Source: Populus alba
Taxonomy: Eukaryota > Streptophyta > Magnoliopsida > Malpighiales > Salicaceae
Reading direction: 5' to 3'
Length of the DNA: 64,000 bases
NCBI RefSeq assembly: GCF_005239225.2
Contig: NC_133296.1
Span: 6,262,001-6,326,000, forward strand
Each line of letters begins with the position of its first letter. The stretch's first letter is position 1. Below the pieces are notes generated by a model. That model made no database searches. It was not told where the DNA came from and was given only the letters and a program-made list of their open reading frames with translations. Below, piece by piece: positions 8,364 through 20,479 of this stretch. The position numbers were made by a program, and so were the translations under genes.

Positions 8364-10655
8364 ATGGCCGAAGAAGATAATCAATCACTTCATAATGAGA
8401 ATAATGAGAATAACCGTATGAGAACACTTAGAGACCACATGAATCCCACAAGAACAAGTGCACCCTCATGCATAGTTTTCCCTCCTGATGCATCTCATTT
8501 TAATTTTAAGCCAGACATTATTCAACTTTTACCATCTTTTCATGGCTTAGATTTAGAAAATCCATACTTGCATTTAAGGGAATTTGAGGAGGTCTGTAAT
8601 ACATATAATGACTCAAATTGTAGCATGAACACCATTCGATTAAAGCTTTTTCCTTTTTCATTAAAAGATAAAGCTAAAACATGGCTATAAAATTTAAGAC
8701 CAGGACCCATTCGTGCTTGGGATGAAATGCAACAACAATTTTTAAAGAAGTTTTTTTCATCTCACAGAACAAATTCTTTCAAAAGACAAATCATCACTTT
8801 CACTCAAAAACCAGGAGAAACATTTTACCAATGTTGGGATAGGTATTGAGATTTGCTTAATACTTGCCCACATCATGGTTTTGAAACATGGAGATTGGTT
8901 TCACATTTTTATGAAGGTTTAACACCTAGAGATAGGCAAATGGTTGAATTGATGTGCAATGGAACTTTCGAAGATAAAGACCCTAATGAAGCAATGGAGT
9001 ACCTAGACTTGCTAGCCGAAAATGCTCAAAATTGGGATACCACAGGTACTTATGAGGCACCAAGTAAAACTCAACCTCATACATCTAGTGGAGGTATGCA
9101 CAACCTTAGGGAAGATCATGACCTCCAAGCCAAGTTTGCATCTTTAGCTAGAAAAGTCGAGGCACTAGAATTGAAAAAGAGTGGTCAATTAAAATCTGTT
9201 CAAGACATTGTGTGTCAAATCTGTGAAACAAATGAACATGCAACCAATGATTGTCCAACTTTGCCTTCTTTTAAGGAATGCCTCCATGAACAAGCCCATG
9301 CTTTAAACAGTTTCCAAAGACCCAACCATAACCCATACTCACAAACGTACAACCCTGGTTGGAGAAATCACCCAAATTTCAGTTGGAAGAGTGATAGAAA
9401 CAATGCACAAACTTCACAGCCACCGTTTCAAGCACATCATAATTTTCAAAATTCTCATGGATATGCACCTCCTTATGCTCCACCTCCTAGAAGAAATCTT
9501 GAGGAAACATTGCATGCATTCATTGAAAAGCAGGAGACAATCAACACTCAACTTGCTCAAAGCATGACAGATTTTAAAGATGCTCTTGCAAAATTAACAT
9601 CTGCTCTTAGTTTCCAAGAGAAAGGTAAGTTTCCATCTCAACCACAGCAAAATCCAAAAGGGCAATACAATGCAAATGCGAGTAGTTCTGGAAACCAACA
9701 CATGGATCAAGTCAAATCAATCATCACTCTTCGTAGTGGTAAGGTTATTGAAAAACCTATTCTTGAACCTTGTGAGAAAGATGATGAGTCTATCTCTGAG
9801 GGTAAGGAAGGGGTTGAACATGAACATTGCAAAGAGAAGGCTGATTCCCCGCCAGCACTTCCATTTCCTCATGCCATGACCAAACAAAGGAAAGTCAATC
9901 ACAACTCTGAAATCTTTGAAACTTTCAAACAGGTAAGGATCAATATACCTTTATTGGATGCTATTAAACAGGTACCTTCCTATGCTAAATTTTTGAAAGA
10001 TTTGTGCACTGTGAAGAGAAAACTGAATGTGAAAAAGAAAGCTTTTTTAGCCGAACAAGTAAGTGTCATTCTTCAAAACAATAATGCTTTGAAATATAAA
10101 GACCCTGGTTGTCCTACAATTTCTTGCTTTATTGGAGAACATAAAATTGAAAGAGTCTTACTTGATCTTGGAGCTAGTGTGAATTTACTTCCATATTCAG
10201 TCTTTCAAAGTCTCAATCTAGGTGAGTTAAAACCAACCACTATAACTCTTTTACTTGCCGATAGATCTGTAAAAGTGCCTAGAGGAATAGTTGAGGATGT
10301 GTTAGTACAAGTTGATAAATTCATTTATCCTGTGGATTTTGTTGTCTTGGATACACAACCTGTTGAAGCATGTAATTCAATTCCTGTCATTTTAGGACGT
10401 CCATTTCTTGCCACTTCTAATGCATTGATTAATTGTAGGAATGGACTGATGAAGCTATCATTTGGAAACATGACATTGGAGATGAATATTTTCAACATTT
10501 ACAAGCAACCTGGAGATGATAATGATTTACAGGAAGTGGACTTTATTGAAAAATTAGTTCATGATCAATTTCAAACCACTTCCAGTGAAACTGAGATTGA
10601 TGAATCTGATGATTTGCAAATGGTCTACTTTCAGGAATCAAAGACATGCAATTAG
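8364..10655 (+). pseudogene. gag-pro: Athila gag-protease, interrupted by stops
   Basis: It begins at ATG 8364 (MAEEDNQSLHN) after a 209-base leader. Capsid-like sequence is followed by the zinc knuckle C-x2-C-x4-H-x4-C at 9213-9254, a Gln/Asn/Pro-rich linker, and an aspartic protease with DLGASVNLLP (catalytic Asp codon 10164-10166) and ILGRPFLATS. Three stops break the single frame: TAA at 8688, TGA at 8847 (the minus-strand relative has CGA Arg here), and TAG at 10653 before RT. The TAA is also present in the relative near 61240, so it predates both copies. Without readthrough no Gag-Pol could be made. Capsid, nucleocapsid and protease would act in cytoplasmic particles. Confidence 0.9.
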
Positions 10656-13625
10656 AGACCACAAATTGAAGAATTGCCACCACGATCAATTGAGCCCATA
10701 CCCTCAAGTGTTCAACCACCAAAACCTGAATTGAAGCCGTTACCATTTAATCTCAAATACTCATTTTTGGGAGAAAATAAAACTTTTCCGGTAATAATCT
10801 CTTCCAAACTTAATGCACATCAAGAAGGTAAGTTATTACAGATTTTGAAAATACACAAAAATGCATTAGGATGGACCATAGCTGACATAAAAGGAATTAG
10901 CCCTTTGATTTGCACACACAGGATTTATTTGGAGGAAAATGCTAAACCCTCTAGAGAAATGCAACAAAGGCTTAATCCTAATATGAAAGAAGTAGTGAAA
11001 AATGAAGTCATTAAGCTTCTAGATAATGGAATCATTTATCCTATTTCTGACAGCAAATGGGTAAGTCCTACCCAAGTTGTACCCAAAAAGTCTGGAGTCA
11101 CTGTGATAACGAATGAGAAAAATGAGTTAATTCCAACTAGGACTGTTACTGGTTGGCGCATGTGCATTGACTATAGGAAACTTAATTCAATGACTAGAAA
11201 AGATCATTTCCCTTTACCTTTCATGGACCAAATCCTAGAAAGAGTTGCAGGTCATGAATTTTATTGTTTCCTAGATGGCTATTCAGGTTACAATCAAATT
11301 GAAATTGCATTGGAAGATCAAGAGAAGACTACTTTCACATGTCCATTTGGTACTTTTGCATATCGAAGGATGCCTTTTGGGTTATGTAATGCACCAGCCA
11401 CGTTTCAAAGATGCATGCTTAGCATATTCAGTGATATGGTTGAACGTTTTCTTGAAATTTTTATGGATGATTTTTCTGTTTTTGGTGATTCATTTAATGA
11501 TTGTTTGACTAACTTAGAAAAGGTTTTGAGCAGGTGTGAAGAGAAGAATCTTGCATTGAATTGGGAAAAATGTCACTTTATGGTAACAAACGGCATTGTA
11601 CTTGGTCATATTGTTTCATCAAAAGGAATTGAGGTTGACAAATCTAAAATCGAGTTAATTTCCAACTTACCAACACCAAAATCTGTTAAAGATGTTAGAT
11701 CATTCTTAGGACATGCTGGTTTTTACAGAAGGTTCATCAAAGATTTTAGTGTAATATCTAAGCCTTTGAGTAACCTTCTAACAAAGGATAATATTTTTGA
11801 ATGGACTGAACATTGTGAAGAAGCCTTTGTGAAACTTAAAAACTTGCTTACTTCTGCTCCTGTCATTCAACCTCCTGATTGGTCATTACCTTTTGAAATA
11901 ATGTGTGACGCTAGTGATTATGCCGTGGGTGCTGTCTTGGGACAAAGAAAAGATAAGAAACCTTATGTGATTTACTATGCAAGTAAAACTTTAAATAGTG
12001 CTCAAATGAATTACACCACCACTGAAAAAGAATTACTTGCAGTAGTATTTGCTTGTGATAAATTCAGATCTTATCTTGTTGGCTCACCTGTTGTTGTTTT
12101 TAGTGATCATGCAGCATTGAAATATCTTCTTTCTAAGAAAGATTCTAAGGCTAGACTGGTGCGGTGGATTTTGTTACTTCAAGAATTTGATATCACAATC
12201 AAAGACAAGAAAGGCACCGAAAATGTTGTTGCAGATCATTTGTCAAGATTGACAACAGATTCGAAATCTGACATCACACCAATCGATGACTACTTTCCCG
12301 ATGAATCTTTATTTTCCGTTTCTACGATGCCTTGGTTTGCTAATATTGTTAATTTTCTTGTTTCAGGACAATTGCCAGCTCATTGGAGTACCCAAGAAAA
12401 AAGAAAGTTCTTGAACGAAGTGAAGAACTTTTATTGGGATGACCCTTATTTATTCAAATATTGTCCTGATCAAATATTTCGAAGATGCATTCCTGACAAT
12501 GAGGTAAGTAGTGTCATTAAATTTTGTCATTCTGAGGCATGTGGGGGTCATTTCTCATCAAGAAAGACAACTGCAAAAATCTTACAATGTGGATTTTATT
12601 GGCCCACCATGTTCAAAGACTCACATGCATTCTGCAAGACTTGTGAAAATTGTCAAAAGTTGGGATCTATTTCAAAACGTCACATGATGCCTTTAAATCC
12701 TATTCTTGTCATTGAGATCTTTGACTGTTGGGGTATAGATTTCATGGGTCCATTTCCTCCATCATTTGGTTTCGTGTACATATTAGTCGTAGTAGATTAT
12801 GTTTCAAAATGGATAGAGGCAATTCCAAGTCGAAACAATGATCATAAAACAGTGATAAAGTTTTTGAAAGACAATATTTTGAGTCGATTTGGAATTCCTC
12901 GAGCCATAATAAGTGACGGTGGAACACATTTCTGCAACAAGCCATTTGCTTCTTTAATGAAGAAATATGGAATCACACACAAAGTTGCCACCCCTTATCA
13001 CCCTCAGACAAGTGGACAAGTAGAGCTTGCTAATAGGGAGATCAAACAGATCTTGGAGAAAACGGTGAACCCTAATCGGAAAGACTGGTCTTTAAGACTT
13101 AATGATGCACTTTGGGCTTATCGAACTGCATATAAAACATCATTAGGTATGTCACCTTATAGACTAGTCTATGGAAAACCTTGTCACTTGCCTGTGGAAA
13201 TTGAACATAAAGCTTATTGGGCTATTAAAGCTTTCAATTCAAACATTGATGATGCTAGTCAGCTGCGAAAATTGCAAATAAATGAGCTTGAGGAAATTAA
13301 AAATGATGCATATGACAATTCAAGAATTCAAAAAGCAAGAATCAAAGAGTTTCATGACAAGAAAATACTGAGAAAAACATTCAATGTTGGTCAAAAATTC
13401 TTGCTTTATAATTCTCGACTCCATTTATTTCCTGGAAAACTAAGATCAAGATGGAGCGGTCCTTTTATTGTGAAACATGTGTATCCATATGGGGCCTGTG
13501 ATATCGAGAATCCAAAGAATGGCAATGTTTTCAAGGTAAATGGGCATCGGTTGAAAGTTTATTTTGATAATTTTTCAGTTGAAAATGACTCTACTGAATT
13601 GAGTGATCCTGTATATAAAGAATGA
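10656..13625 (+). CDS. pol: Athila reverse transcriptase, RNase H and integrase
   Basis: An open frame of about 990 codons, in phase with gag-PR but separated by the TAG at 10653, so it has no start of its own. Order: RT with [36 protein letters not shown] and the active-site box FMDD at 11460-11471; RNase H with [14 protein letters not shown] and [11 protein letters not shown]; integrase with an HHCC zinc region (HSEACGGH...CKTCENC) and the triad Asp 12738, Asp 12915, Glu 13023, spaced D-x58-D-x35-E. The C-terminal part contains [15 protein letters not shown], a chromodomain-free tail typical of Athila. All catalytic residues I can check are present. It would copy element RNA into DNA and insert it if expressed as a readthrough fusion. 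Confidence 0.93.
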   Translation, partial: RPQIEELPPRSIEPIPSSVQPPKPELKPLPFNLKYSFLGENKTFPVIISSKLNAHQEGKLLQILKIHKNALGWTIADIKGISPLICTHRIYLEENAKPSREMQQRLNPNMKEVVKNEVIKLLDNGIIYPISDSKWVSPTQVVPKKSGVTVITNEKNELIPTRTVTGWRMCIDYRKLNSMTRKDHFPLPFMDQILERVAGHEFYCFLDGYSGYNQIEIALEDQEKTTFTCPFGTFAYRRMPFGLCNAPATFQRCMLSIFSDMVERFLEIFMDDFSVFGDSFNDCLTNLEKVLSRCEEKNLALNWEKCHFMVTNGIVLGHIVSSKGIEVDKSKIELISNLPTPKSVKDVRSFLGHAGFYRRFIKDFSVISKPLSNLLTKDNIFEWTEHCEEAFVKLKNLLTSAPVIQPPDWSLPFEIMCDASDYAVGAVLGQRKDKKPYVIYYASKTLNSAQMNYTTTEKELLAVVFACDKFRSYLVGSPVVVFSDHAALKYLLSKKDSKARLVRWILLLQEFDITIKDKKGTENVVADHLSRLTTDSKSDITPIDDYFPDESLFSVSTMPWFANIVNFLVSGQLPAHWSTQEKRKFLNEVKNFYWDDPYLFKYCPDQIFRRCIPDNEVSSVIKFCHSEACGGHFSSRKTTAKILQCGFYWPTMFKDSHAFCKTCENCQKLGSISKRHMMPLNPILVIEIFDCWGIDFMGPFPPSFGFVYILVVVDYVSKWIEAIPSRNNDHKTVIKFLKDNILSRFGIPRAIISDGGTHFCNKPFASLMKKYGITHKVATPYHPQTSGQVELANREIKQILEKTVNPNRKDWSLRLNDALWAYRTAYKTSLGMSPYRLVYGKPCHLPVEIEHKAYWAIKAFNSNIDDASQLRKLQINELEEIKNDAYDNSRIQKARIKEFHDKKILRKTFNVGQKFLLYNSRLHLFPGKLRSRWSGPFIVKHVYPYGACDIENPKNGNVFKVNGHRLKVYFDNFSVENDSTELSDPVYKE

Positions 13626-13768
13626 TTCTTTTTCTCACATTGTTTTGTGTTTGTTTTGGTGTATCTTTTATTTTGCTAGTTTCTCTCACCCCGGTCAAAT
13701 GGCGGATAACGGTACTCCATGACTCTTAAGTCGGTTCTTTCAGTTTCCCATGATAACTGATATCTGTG

Positions 13769-13776
13769 TATATAAT
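13769..13776 (+). promoter_or_regulatory. TATA-like box upstream of extra ORF, right copy
   Basis: TATATAAT, 60 bases before the ATG at 13836, identical in placement to the left copy at 3655. Confidence 0.35.
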
Positions 13777-13835
13777 TGTGCAATTCTCTGCTCTTTCTTC
13801 TTTCTTTGAATCTCCCATCCAATTCTCATTTGAAG

Positions 13836-14384
13836 ATGGACACCACTCTTGAAAAATTGAAAAAGTATTTTCCCGCCCTGCCTCAGAATGCGATTACAAA
13901 AATTTACCGTGCTAGGTGTGAAAGATTGAGGTTGTTAATGAACCATGGAATTCCTGAAGATATTCGTTGGCTGATTGAAGCAAAGGTTCGATTATCAGGT
14001 GAGTCCTCCAATTCTTTCATTTCACACATGCCTGGAACAGGTAAAAGCACTTTTGCAAAGAAACGTCGTGCAAAACGACTGAAAGTCTGTCACAGATGTG
14101 CCAGATGGACTTGTAATGCGACATGTCGTTCTTTAGGAATGGTATCTGTAAACCGTGAAGATAAGATACAATTCATTAAGGATGGCCTGAGTAAGGGGTC
14201 TTTAGATAATCTTTTGTTGACCCTTGAGACGCATCCTAATGGAGATGTGCATCGTGTAATTCATGATTTATGGCCACAATTCCATAAAGAACATGATCGA
14301 CTTAGTCTTGGGAATCTGACTAAAAAAGACCATGTTTGCCAGTTTTTAAGAAAACTGGATGGGAAGCCTATCCCCGACCCATAG
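13836..14384 (+). CDS. Extra Athila ORF, 182-residue cysteine-cluster protein, right copy
   Basis: Same protein as at 3722-4270, with six replacements. The cysteine cluster CHRCARWTCNATC and the basic stretch before it are unchanged. The start is the ATG of MDTTLEKLKKYF; an upstream in-frame extension (13776-13835) has no ATG and reads through leader sequence. Function unknown. It stays open in both long copies, which argues that it was intact when the element was active. A role as an accessory nucleic-acid-binding protein is conceivable from the basic and Cys-rich middle, but this is a guess. Confidence 0.7.
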   Translation: MDTTLEKLKKYFPALPQNAITKIYRARCERLRLLMNHGIPEDIRWLIEAKVRLSGESSNSFISHMPGTGKSTFAKKRRAKRLKVCHRCARWTCNATCRSLGMVSVNREDKIQFIKDGLSKGSLDNLLLTLETHPNGDVHRVIHDLWPQFHKEHDRLSLGNLTKKDHVCQFLRKLDGKPIPDP

Positions 14385-14550
14385 AGGGCGTTTAAGCCGT
14401 TCTTGGACGTAAAACCAAGGGAAGATGTGAGCCACAATCACAACTACCTGTACATACATGCTTTGTCAAAATAAATAAATAAAGAGCGAGAGTGTGAGAC
14501 TATAGCTGGCCTACATATAGGTGGTATGATTGCATTTTCACTTTTTCATC

Positions 14551-14557
14551 TATAAAT
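14551..14557 (+). promoter_or_regulatory. TATA-like box upstream of LOG-like segment, right copy
   Basis: TATAAAT followed by a CT-rich leader; counterpart of 4437-4443. Function inferred. Confidence 0.3.
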
Positions 14558-14610
14558 TCTTCTCTTCCTTCCCTTCATTTCCACTCATCCCATACATTCA
14601 TCAAATATAG

Positions 14611-15276
14611 AAGTTTGTAGAAACGGCAGGTTCCTCAAGTCATCACATAAGAAATATTTGTGTTTTCGGTGGATCCAGCCCTGGGAAAGAGAAATAGTTT
14701 TTAGAATCAGCAAATCATCTTGGTCAAGTACTAGCTGAGAGAAAGATTCATTTAGTGTATGGGGGAGGCAGCCTTGGGTTAATGGGAGGTGTTTCAATGG
14801 CTGCATTTTTAGGAGGCAGTCAAGTTTTGGGGGTTGTCCCCAAAGCTTTAGCAAATGGGGACATCATTGGAAAAACAATTGGAGAGGAACTACAGGTCTC
14901 AACAATGTCTGACCGACTGAATACCATGTTTAACCATGTTGATGCCTTCATTGCCTTACCAGGTGGTCTGGGCACATTGGAAGAGATCTTTCATATTTCA
15001 TCTTGGGCCCAACTGCACATTCACCATAAACCTATAGGTTTGTTAAATGTTAATGGTTTTTATGATAAGTTGCTATCTTTCCTTGATCAAGCTGTGGAAC
15101 AGGAATTTCTAACATCTTCGGCACGACAAATCATAATCTCTGCTGCTAGTGCTAAACAATTGATTGACCAACTACAATCTTTCATCCCTGTCATTGATCC
15201 TTGCATGAGTCGCCTAGATTGGTCAGCTAAGGAAAGCCGTAAAAAGCTTAGATTAGATTTGAGCCTTCATCTGTGA
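14611..15276 (+). pseudogene. LOG: Captured LOG-like cytokinin-activating enzyme gene, right copy
   Basis: The less damaged of the two copies. In one frame from 14611 it reads through ICVFGGSSPGK, the first Rossmann strand and phosphate-binding loop of LOG proteins, then a single TAG at 14695-14697, then open to 15276 through VYGGGSLGLMG, MSDRLNTM (Arg kept, the usual following Lys replaced by Leu) and PGGLGTLEE. The frame is bounded upstream by a stop at 14608, with no ATG before 14782, so the native start is missing. The only interruption besides the start is this nonsense codon. No introns are present. The two copies differ by six substitutions in the 3' 520 bases, all transitions, five of them replacements, consistent with neutral decay of methylated DNA. 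A sequence search should identify the donor LOG paralogue. Confidence 0.87.
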
Positions 15277-16535
15277 AACCTTGTGTCTTTTGTGTTATTA
15301 ATAGCATATTATTTTGTTTTGTTACTTCTTATATTTGTTTAAGTGTGTTTCAGATTTGTCATTGTTCGCTGTTTCAGGTGATGTCTTCTATACTCTATCT
15401 TTCTACCTTAGGACATTGAGGACAATGTCTCGTTTTGGTTGGGGGGAGAGGGTAGTAGTTTAAAAAAAAAAAAAAAAAACCTAACCAACTAACTATTTTT
15501 GTTTTTTTAAAAAAAAACCATTTTGGCAAAACTGTTATTACTAGGATGGCAGAGTAAAGATGAATTATTCTTGAGACGCATCTTAGTAAAAATTTTCTAA
15601 TGGTTATTTGCAATATTCATAACAAGGCCTATTAGAATACTTCTTGAAATATTCAGGTTTACAAACTCTCATATTGTTATCACTTAATTCTGCTCATATA
15701 CTCATTTAACAAGTATTATTAAACCTTTATTTTCACACACACACTTTAACATATGATTGTGGGTTGCACATTGGATTATTACATTATTTATGTTCTTTTG
15801 TTGAAGGTAACAACTAAGGGTAAGGGTTAGTATATAATTTGTAAAAAAAAAAAATGATGATAATATTGATGATAATAAAAACGTAGATAAGTTTGGTTTC
15901 GTAGCCTCCCTAACCTAAGCAATTAAGCCCGAAGGGGTGTTTTAACACCTAATACCCTAAAGTCAACTGACTTGGGAGGTATTGGTCCAAAGCTTGTTAC
16001 ATGGGTTAAGGAGAAAAGCTTAAGGGAATCAAACATTGCACTATCTACGTATCAGTATCTGCAACCCGAGTTGTTAAGCTCGTAGGGGTGTCTCAACACC
16101 TAATGCCCTAAGACCAATTGGTCTGGGAGTCATTAGCCTAAAACTCGTTACATGGGTTAAAGATACATTATGTTTTAAGTTGTATGTGTATATAAATAAA
16201 ATTAAAAAAAAAAAAAGAAGAAAAAAAAAAGAGTAATAATAATAATAATCCCAACCCAAGGAAGTTCACCTTAAACATTTGAACATAATATTGTTTTCTT
16301 CCAACAAAAGCCCCATCATCTATGTTTTTCATATATTGAGCACATAAAAAGAAGGTTTATTAATATCTTGTTTAAGAAGTACGAAGCAGTAATATAAATT
16401 TAATGAGAGTTTGTTTATCTGGATAGATTAATAGAAGTTGAATGATGAATGCCTTGCTTTGTGATACTTGCAAATTGTTTCTCTATTTTAACGTTTTAGA
16501 TTACTAGGGACTAGTAATAAGCTGGTTGGGGGGTG
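15277..16535 (+). other. 3' non-coding region of right unit with hairpin module
   Basis: Counterpart of 5166-6397. The stem plus G-tract recurs at about 15412-15448. The 90-base module is at 15920-16009 and 16070-16159, again offset by 151. The stems are AAGTCAACTGACTT (15960-15973) and AGACCAATTGGTCT (16111-16124). The GGTGT...ACACC stem of the second copy is fully paired here where the left unit has a G-U pair. It ends GGTTGGGGGGTG before LTR C. Confidence 0.65.
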
Positions 16536-18241
16536 TGATTAGTACTTAAAAGTGCATGTTTATCAAGGTTTTATATCATCATTTTGCACTTGAAGTATCA
16601 ATAACTCCTTAACTAAAGCATGTTTTATACTATAAGATACCTTAATTTATGGTAAATGCTCATCTTAAATGCAGGCCTATCACATAAATAAAAGGATTGA
16701 TTGATGAGTTCAAGTATTGAAAGAGAAAGGACAAAGAGATGGCCAAACTTAGAAAAGAGATGCCGGTGCAGTCCACACCGGAACATTGCTCGGTAATTGG
16801 ATCATATCTGGAGCTCTAGATCTTGGATTTAGGTCCATTTTATATGGATGGAAAGGTAAGACAAAGGCCTACAACTTTCATGGGGAGCCCAAGATTTAAA
16901 AAGGCCGTTTTGAAGTCCAAACTGAAGGAACAACGAAGAAGTCCGAAGCTGTCCTGCAGCCCAAACACTATTTAGTGTTCAGCCCATATCTTGAGTTCTA
17001 GAAGTCCAAATGACCTCATCTTTTTTTTGTTGGAAAGCTGAGACAATTTCCTAGAACATTCCTGAGGATTCTGGGCAAATTATGATGTTAGCAATGACGT
17101 CTTGTTCAGACAAGAAGATAAGGATTGTCACCAAGTCAAGATGTGGCCACCCACTCATCAATTAATTAACAAATCAATAGTTCCAAATTTTGGCCTATAA
17201 AAGAAGGCACTTACCATGTATTGAGGCATCTTGGTTTGCAGATCAAGATCATGCTCTTGCTTTCTCTCTTTGTATTGCTTATGTTTTGCTTTCATTAATA
17301 TCAAGTTTATGCACTTCATTTCCTTTCCTTTACTTAGTTAACTTCTTTCTCATTTATGTTCTTATCTTGTTCATCTATGTTTCTTTCTTTCATTATGTTT
17401 AGCTAAGTTAATTATGTCAAGGTGAAAAGGGTACACTAATGGTGTAAGAATAAGTATAATATAAACTTAACATGGACCTTAACGTTGGATACTAACATGT
17501 TTTATATTTGTTATCTTGTTCACTTTTAATACTTTGCTTGTTAAATGGTTAATCTAGATTTATGTTGTATAACACTTGGTACAACAAATACTTGGTACTT
17601 TCATAGCCTATACTGTATGGTATAACCGACACCTGAGCTATGAAAGGAACTTGATTTGTTGTTAACATAAGTTATAATCATGAATGCCTGCCAACATTTA
17701 CAAGTATTAGCTTTATTCGAATAAGATAACTAATGTAATCATGTTAACAATTTATAATCTGATTGGAACCTCCTTTATGTGTGGTTTCCAATTGAGTAAT
17801 AAGAGTTTATACTATACTTGTTTGAAGTACCATTAGTGGATCCTCTAACCTTGACATTTATTTTTATCGTTGTTTAATCCTTACATTAATCTTTCAACTC
17901 AAAGTTCTCATTAATTTCTTCCTTCTCTTCTTTATTATTGTTGTTGTTATTGTTATTATTATTATTATTATCTGTTCATAAACTCAGTATATAGGCTGGA
18001 AACCTGTGACCCGATTTTTTAGATCATTCTCAGGTATAACAACGCCACGTACTGAGTATTATTATTATTATTACTATTACTAGTACTACTATTGTTATTG
18101 TTATTGTTATTGTTATTGTTGTGTTGTTATTTATAATTTATACAATTAACCTCTCTGTGGTTCGACCCCGGTCTTGCCGGGTTATTTATTACTTCGACAC
18201 TCCTGCACTTGGGAAAAGACATCAAGCTTTTGATCGTGTCA
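16536..18241 (+). repeat. LTR C, 3' LTR
   Basis: 1706 bases, TGATTAG to GTGTCA, followed by the AAAGC target duplication at 18242-18246. The TATA box TATAAAAG is at 17196-17203. It shares the short form near position 90 and several single-base variants with LTR A. Confidence 0.93.
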
Positions 18242-18246
18242 AAAGC

Positions 18247-18980
18247 GTTGAAGCCAGAATGAAGAAAGACATGGAAGAGAAAATATTGGGAAATGAACGA
18301 TACAAGATAGTGGTGTTTGCTATATTTGGGTTAGCTTGTTCCCATCTAAAGCTGGAGTCATCAATTTGGAAGCCATGAATACATTTATGGAGTATGGGCA
18401 CCTTAAAATTAATCTTTCCACTACAATTTCAGCTGAAACCATGTTATCACTTAATGATTGTAGGATGCATAGTTGAAGGGTCATGAGATGTTGTGTTCCA
18501 CTGTTGTATCTCTAGATTATCAATCATATCGAGACATCGAGATATATTTTCAACAACTTCTGGTGGTTTAATCTATAACCATTAAAGATCGTTCTGGATG
18601 AAACTTGGAATAATATGTATGAGAAAGCATGGGTGGAGAAACATGTAGCATTACCGCAAAGCAACTTTAAATGGAAAACATAGTGGATGGATAATACATA
18701 TTGTATCACGAGTTGTGGTGGTAAAATATAAGTCTTTTTTATCAAAATCAGTTTCATTGGTTATGCTCCAGCATTGGTGATAAGACAGCTTTGTGGAATG
18801 CAGTATATGCCAAAAATCTTGGGTTTAACTTATTTCATTAGATCATTCAAGAGCCTGTTGTCATTGAAAGAGCTTAAAGTTATTATACAAGATTGGGGAA
18901 GACTTCTAATAATGAAGGATGAAAGAAGTGAAGGTGAATCATAATTTAGCTAAAACTTTTTGCCATCCGGAGAAATAATA
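18247..18980 (+). pseudogene. Continuation of Tat/Ogre-type ORF1 (DUF7745-like)
   Basis: It continues the frame cut at 1613: VEARMKKDMEEKILGNERYK, then VVFAIFGL, then after a frameshift AGVINLEAMNTFMEYGH, AETMLSLNDCRMHS, FNNFWWF, EKAWVEKHVALPQSNFKWK and SCGG. These blocks follow the order I recall for plant DUF7745 proteins found in Tat/Ogre-type retrotransposons. Several stops and at least two frameshifts show long decay. It is much older than the Athila copy inside it. Confidence 0.6.
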
Positions 18981-19039
18981 GGTTTTATGGAATGATTGAA
19001 TTTATGACTCCTAGAAACCTAAACATAGAGTTGCCACAA

Positions 19040-20110
19040 GTAACTAAAGAAGGATAAAAAAGAAAAAGGATTAATAAGGAAGAGCTGAGAAAATAGTTAG
19101 AAAAGTGTAGAATTAACCTCTAAAGCAACAAAAGACATCATCAACTCCTAGAAAAACAACTAGAAGAAGAAAATAAGATGAGAAACTTTTTGAACCAACA
19201 ACTTAAAGGAAAAGATGAATAATTAGTGACCCTAATAAAGGATCTTGAGATGACACAAGATATAAAAAGGTTGAGGTAGCCTAAGAAGTAGCCAAAGGGA
19301 TCTAAAATAAGTTAGGAACTCAAAAGGTTAACCATGATGAACTAGTCAATAAATGTGTGCATATAGAAAAAGAAAGGGTCAAGATCAAGAAGTTAGCTAA
19401 GAGCAAGATGAGTGTTGATAAGAAAATAATAGATTCCTTAAAAAAGGAAAATGATAACCTTAAAAAGAAATTAGATGATGAAAAAAAAAACCGGTTAGTT
19501 GAATTTGATATAGAAGAAAAAAGGAAGTGAGCCCAATATATAACATAGTTAGAGGAAGAAAGAAGTGATAGGAAAGCTGTTAATTCTAACATGAGTGACT
19601 ACAAGAAATGGATTGAGTATTCAAAAGAATAGCTCATAGTGTTACAATCCAAGCTAGAAATTTAAGAGGAACAATTGAGGGAGCTATAAGGCCAATACTT
19701 TTAAATAGAAAGGAATTGAATAGGTCCAAGTAAGAGCATCAATAATTTTGAGGTTAAAATTAACTCCATACTAGTTGAGCTTAACATTGAAAGGGAATAA
19801 CTATGATGAGCAAAGACTAAAGTAATTTATCTAGGAAACATAATACGAATGCTTAAAAGAAAAAATAAGGCTTTAGCTTTCACTAATGGCTTCCTAATCA
19901 CTACCAACACTTTATTACAAGATAAGACAAATGACAACACAAACTGAGAAAGTAGCACGCTAGGCTGAGATATTACAGCAACAGGGTACTTAGGTTGGAA
20001 ATGAAGCTATGAACTACAAAGAGCATTTGAAAGTGACTATCATTTTTATTAGAAATATAGTTAATAGAGGCAAATCTTTATATGAGTAATGATGTACAGG
20101 TTTTTCTTAC
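19040..20110 (+). pseudogene. Coiled-coil region of the decayed ORF1
   Basis: Translations are dominated by Lys, Glu and Leu, with fragments such as RINKEELRK and LEKQLEEENKMRNFLNQQL, and carry repeated stops. This matches the coiled-coil second half usual after the DUF7745 part. No intact frame is left. It lies between the ORF1 domain and gag, as expected for a Tat/Ogre layout. Confidence 0.45.
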
Positions 20111-20479
20111 TTTTCTAAGTTTAATTTATAAAAAAAATATAAAGTATTTTTATCTAATGAAAAAACCATGACTCGGTTTCTTTCTTATCTAATGTGTTTG
20201 GAATCCAATCATGATAAGAACTGGGAGAAATACTCGTTTACAACAATCAACATGAATAAAAAATCTTTCCCAAAATCAAGAAATTAAAGTCATGAATCAA
20301 GTTCAAATAAGCTAATCCATATCCAATTTAAGCATACATAAGCATCAATAAGCAAAAAATAATTGGTTTTTTACATGACATATATGCATATGTAGGAGTT
20401 GAAATATAAGTCCTCCTTATAAGTGAATTCATTACATAAAACCTAAAGAAAAACTAATGGAGAACGAAAAGCACACATA

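Larger units (their letters stand above)
1614..18241 (+). mobile_element. Athila-like Ty3/gypsy tandem, LTR A - partial unit - LTR B - full-length unit - LTR C
   Basis: Three LTRs start TGATTAGTACTT at 1614, 6398 and 16536. The outer ends are flanked by AAAGC at 1609-1613 and 18242-18246, a perfect 5-bp target-site duplication. The primer site matches tRNA-Asp and the protease motif is DLGASVN; both are usual in the Athila lineage. The gene order is gag, PR, RT, RNase H, IN, two extra ORFs, long non-coding region, LTR. The left unit lacks most of LTR A, the primer site, gag, PR, RT and RNase H. LTRs A and C share variants that B lacks, so A and C are the original pair and B came from a relative. 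The right unit is about 11.8 kb. Confidence 0.9.

Noticed and set aside
8188..8427. Minus-strand 79-residue frame and similar frames opposite gag
   Set aside because: Shadow of the leader and gag start on the other strand.
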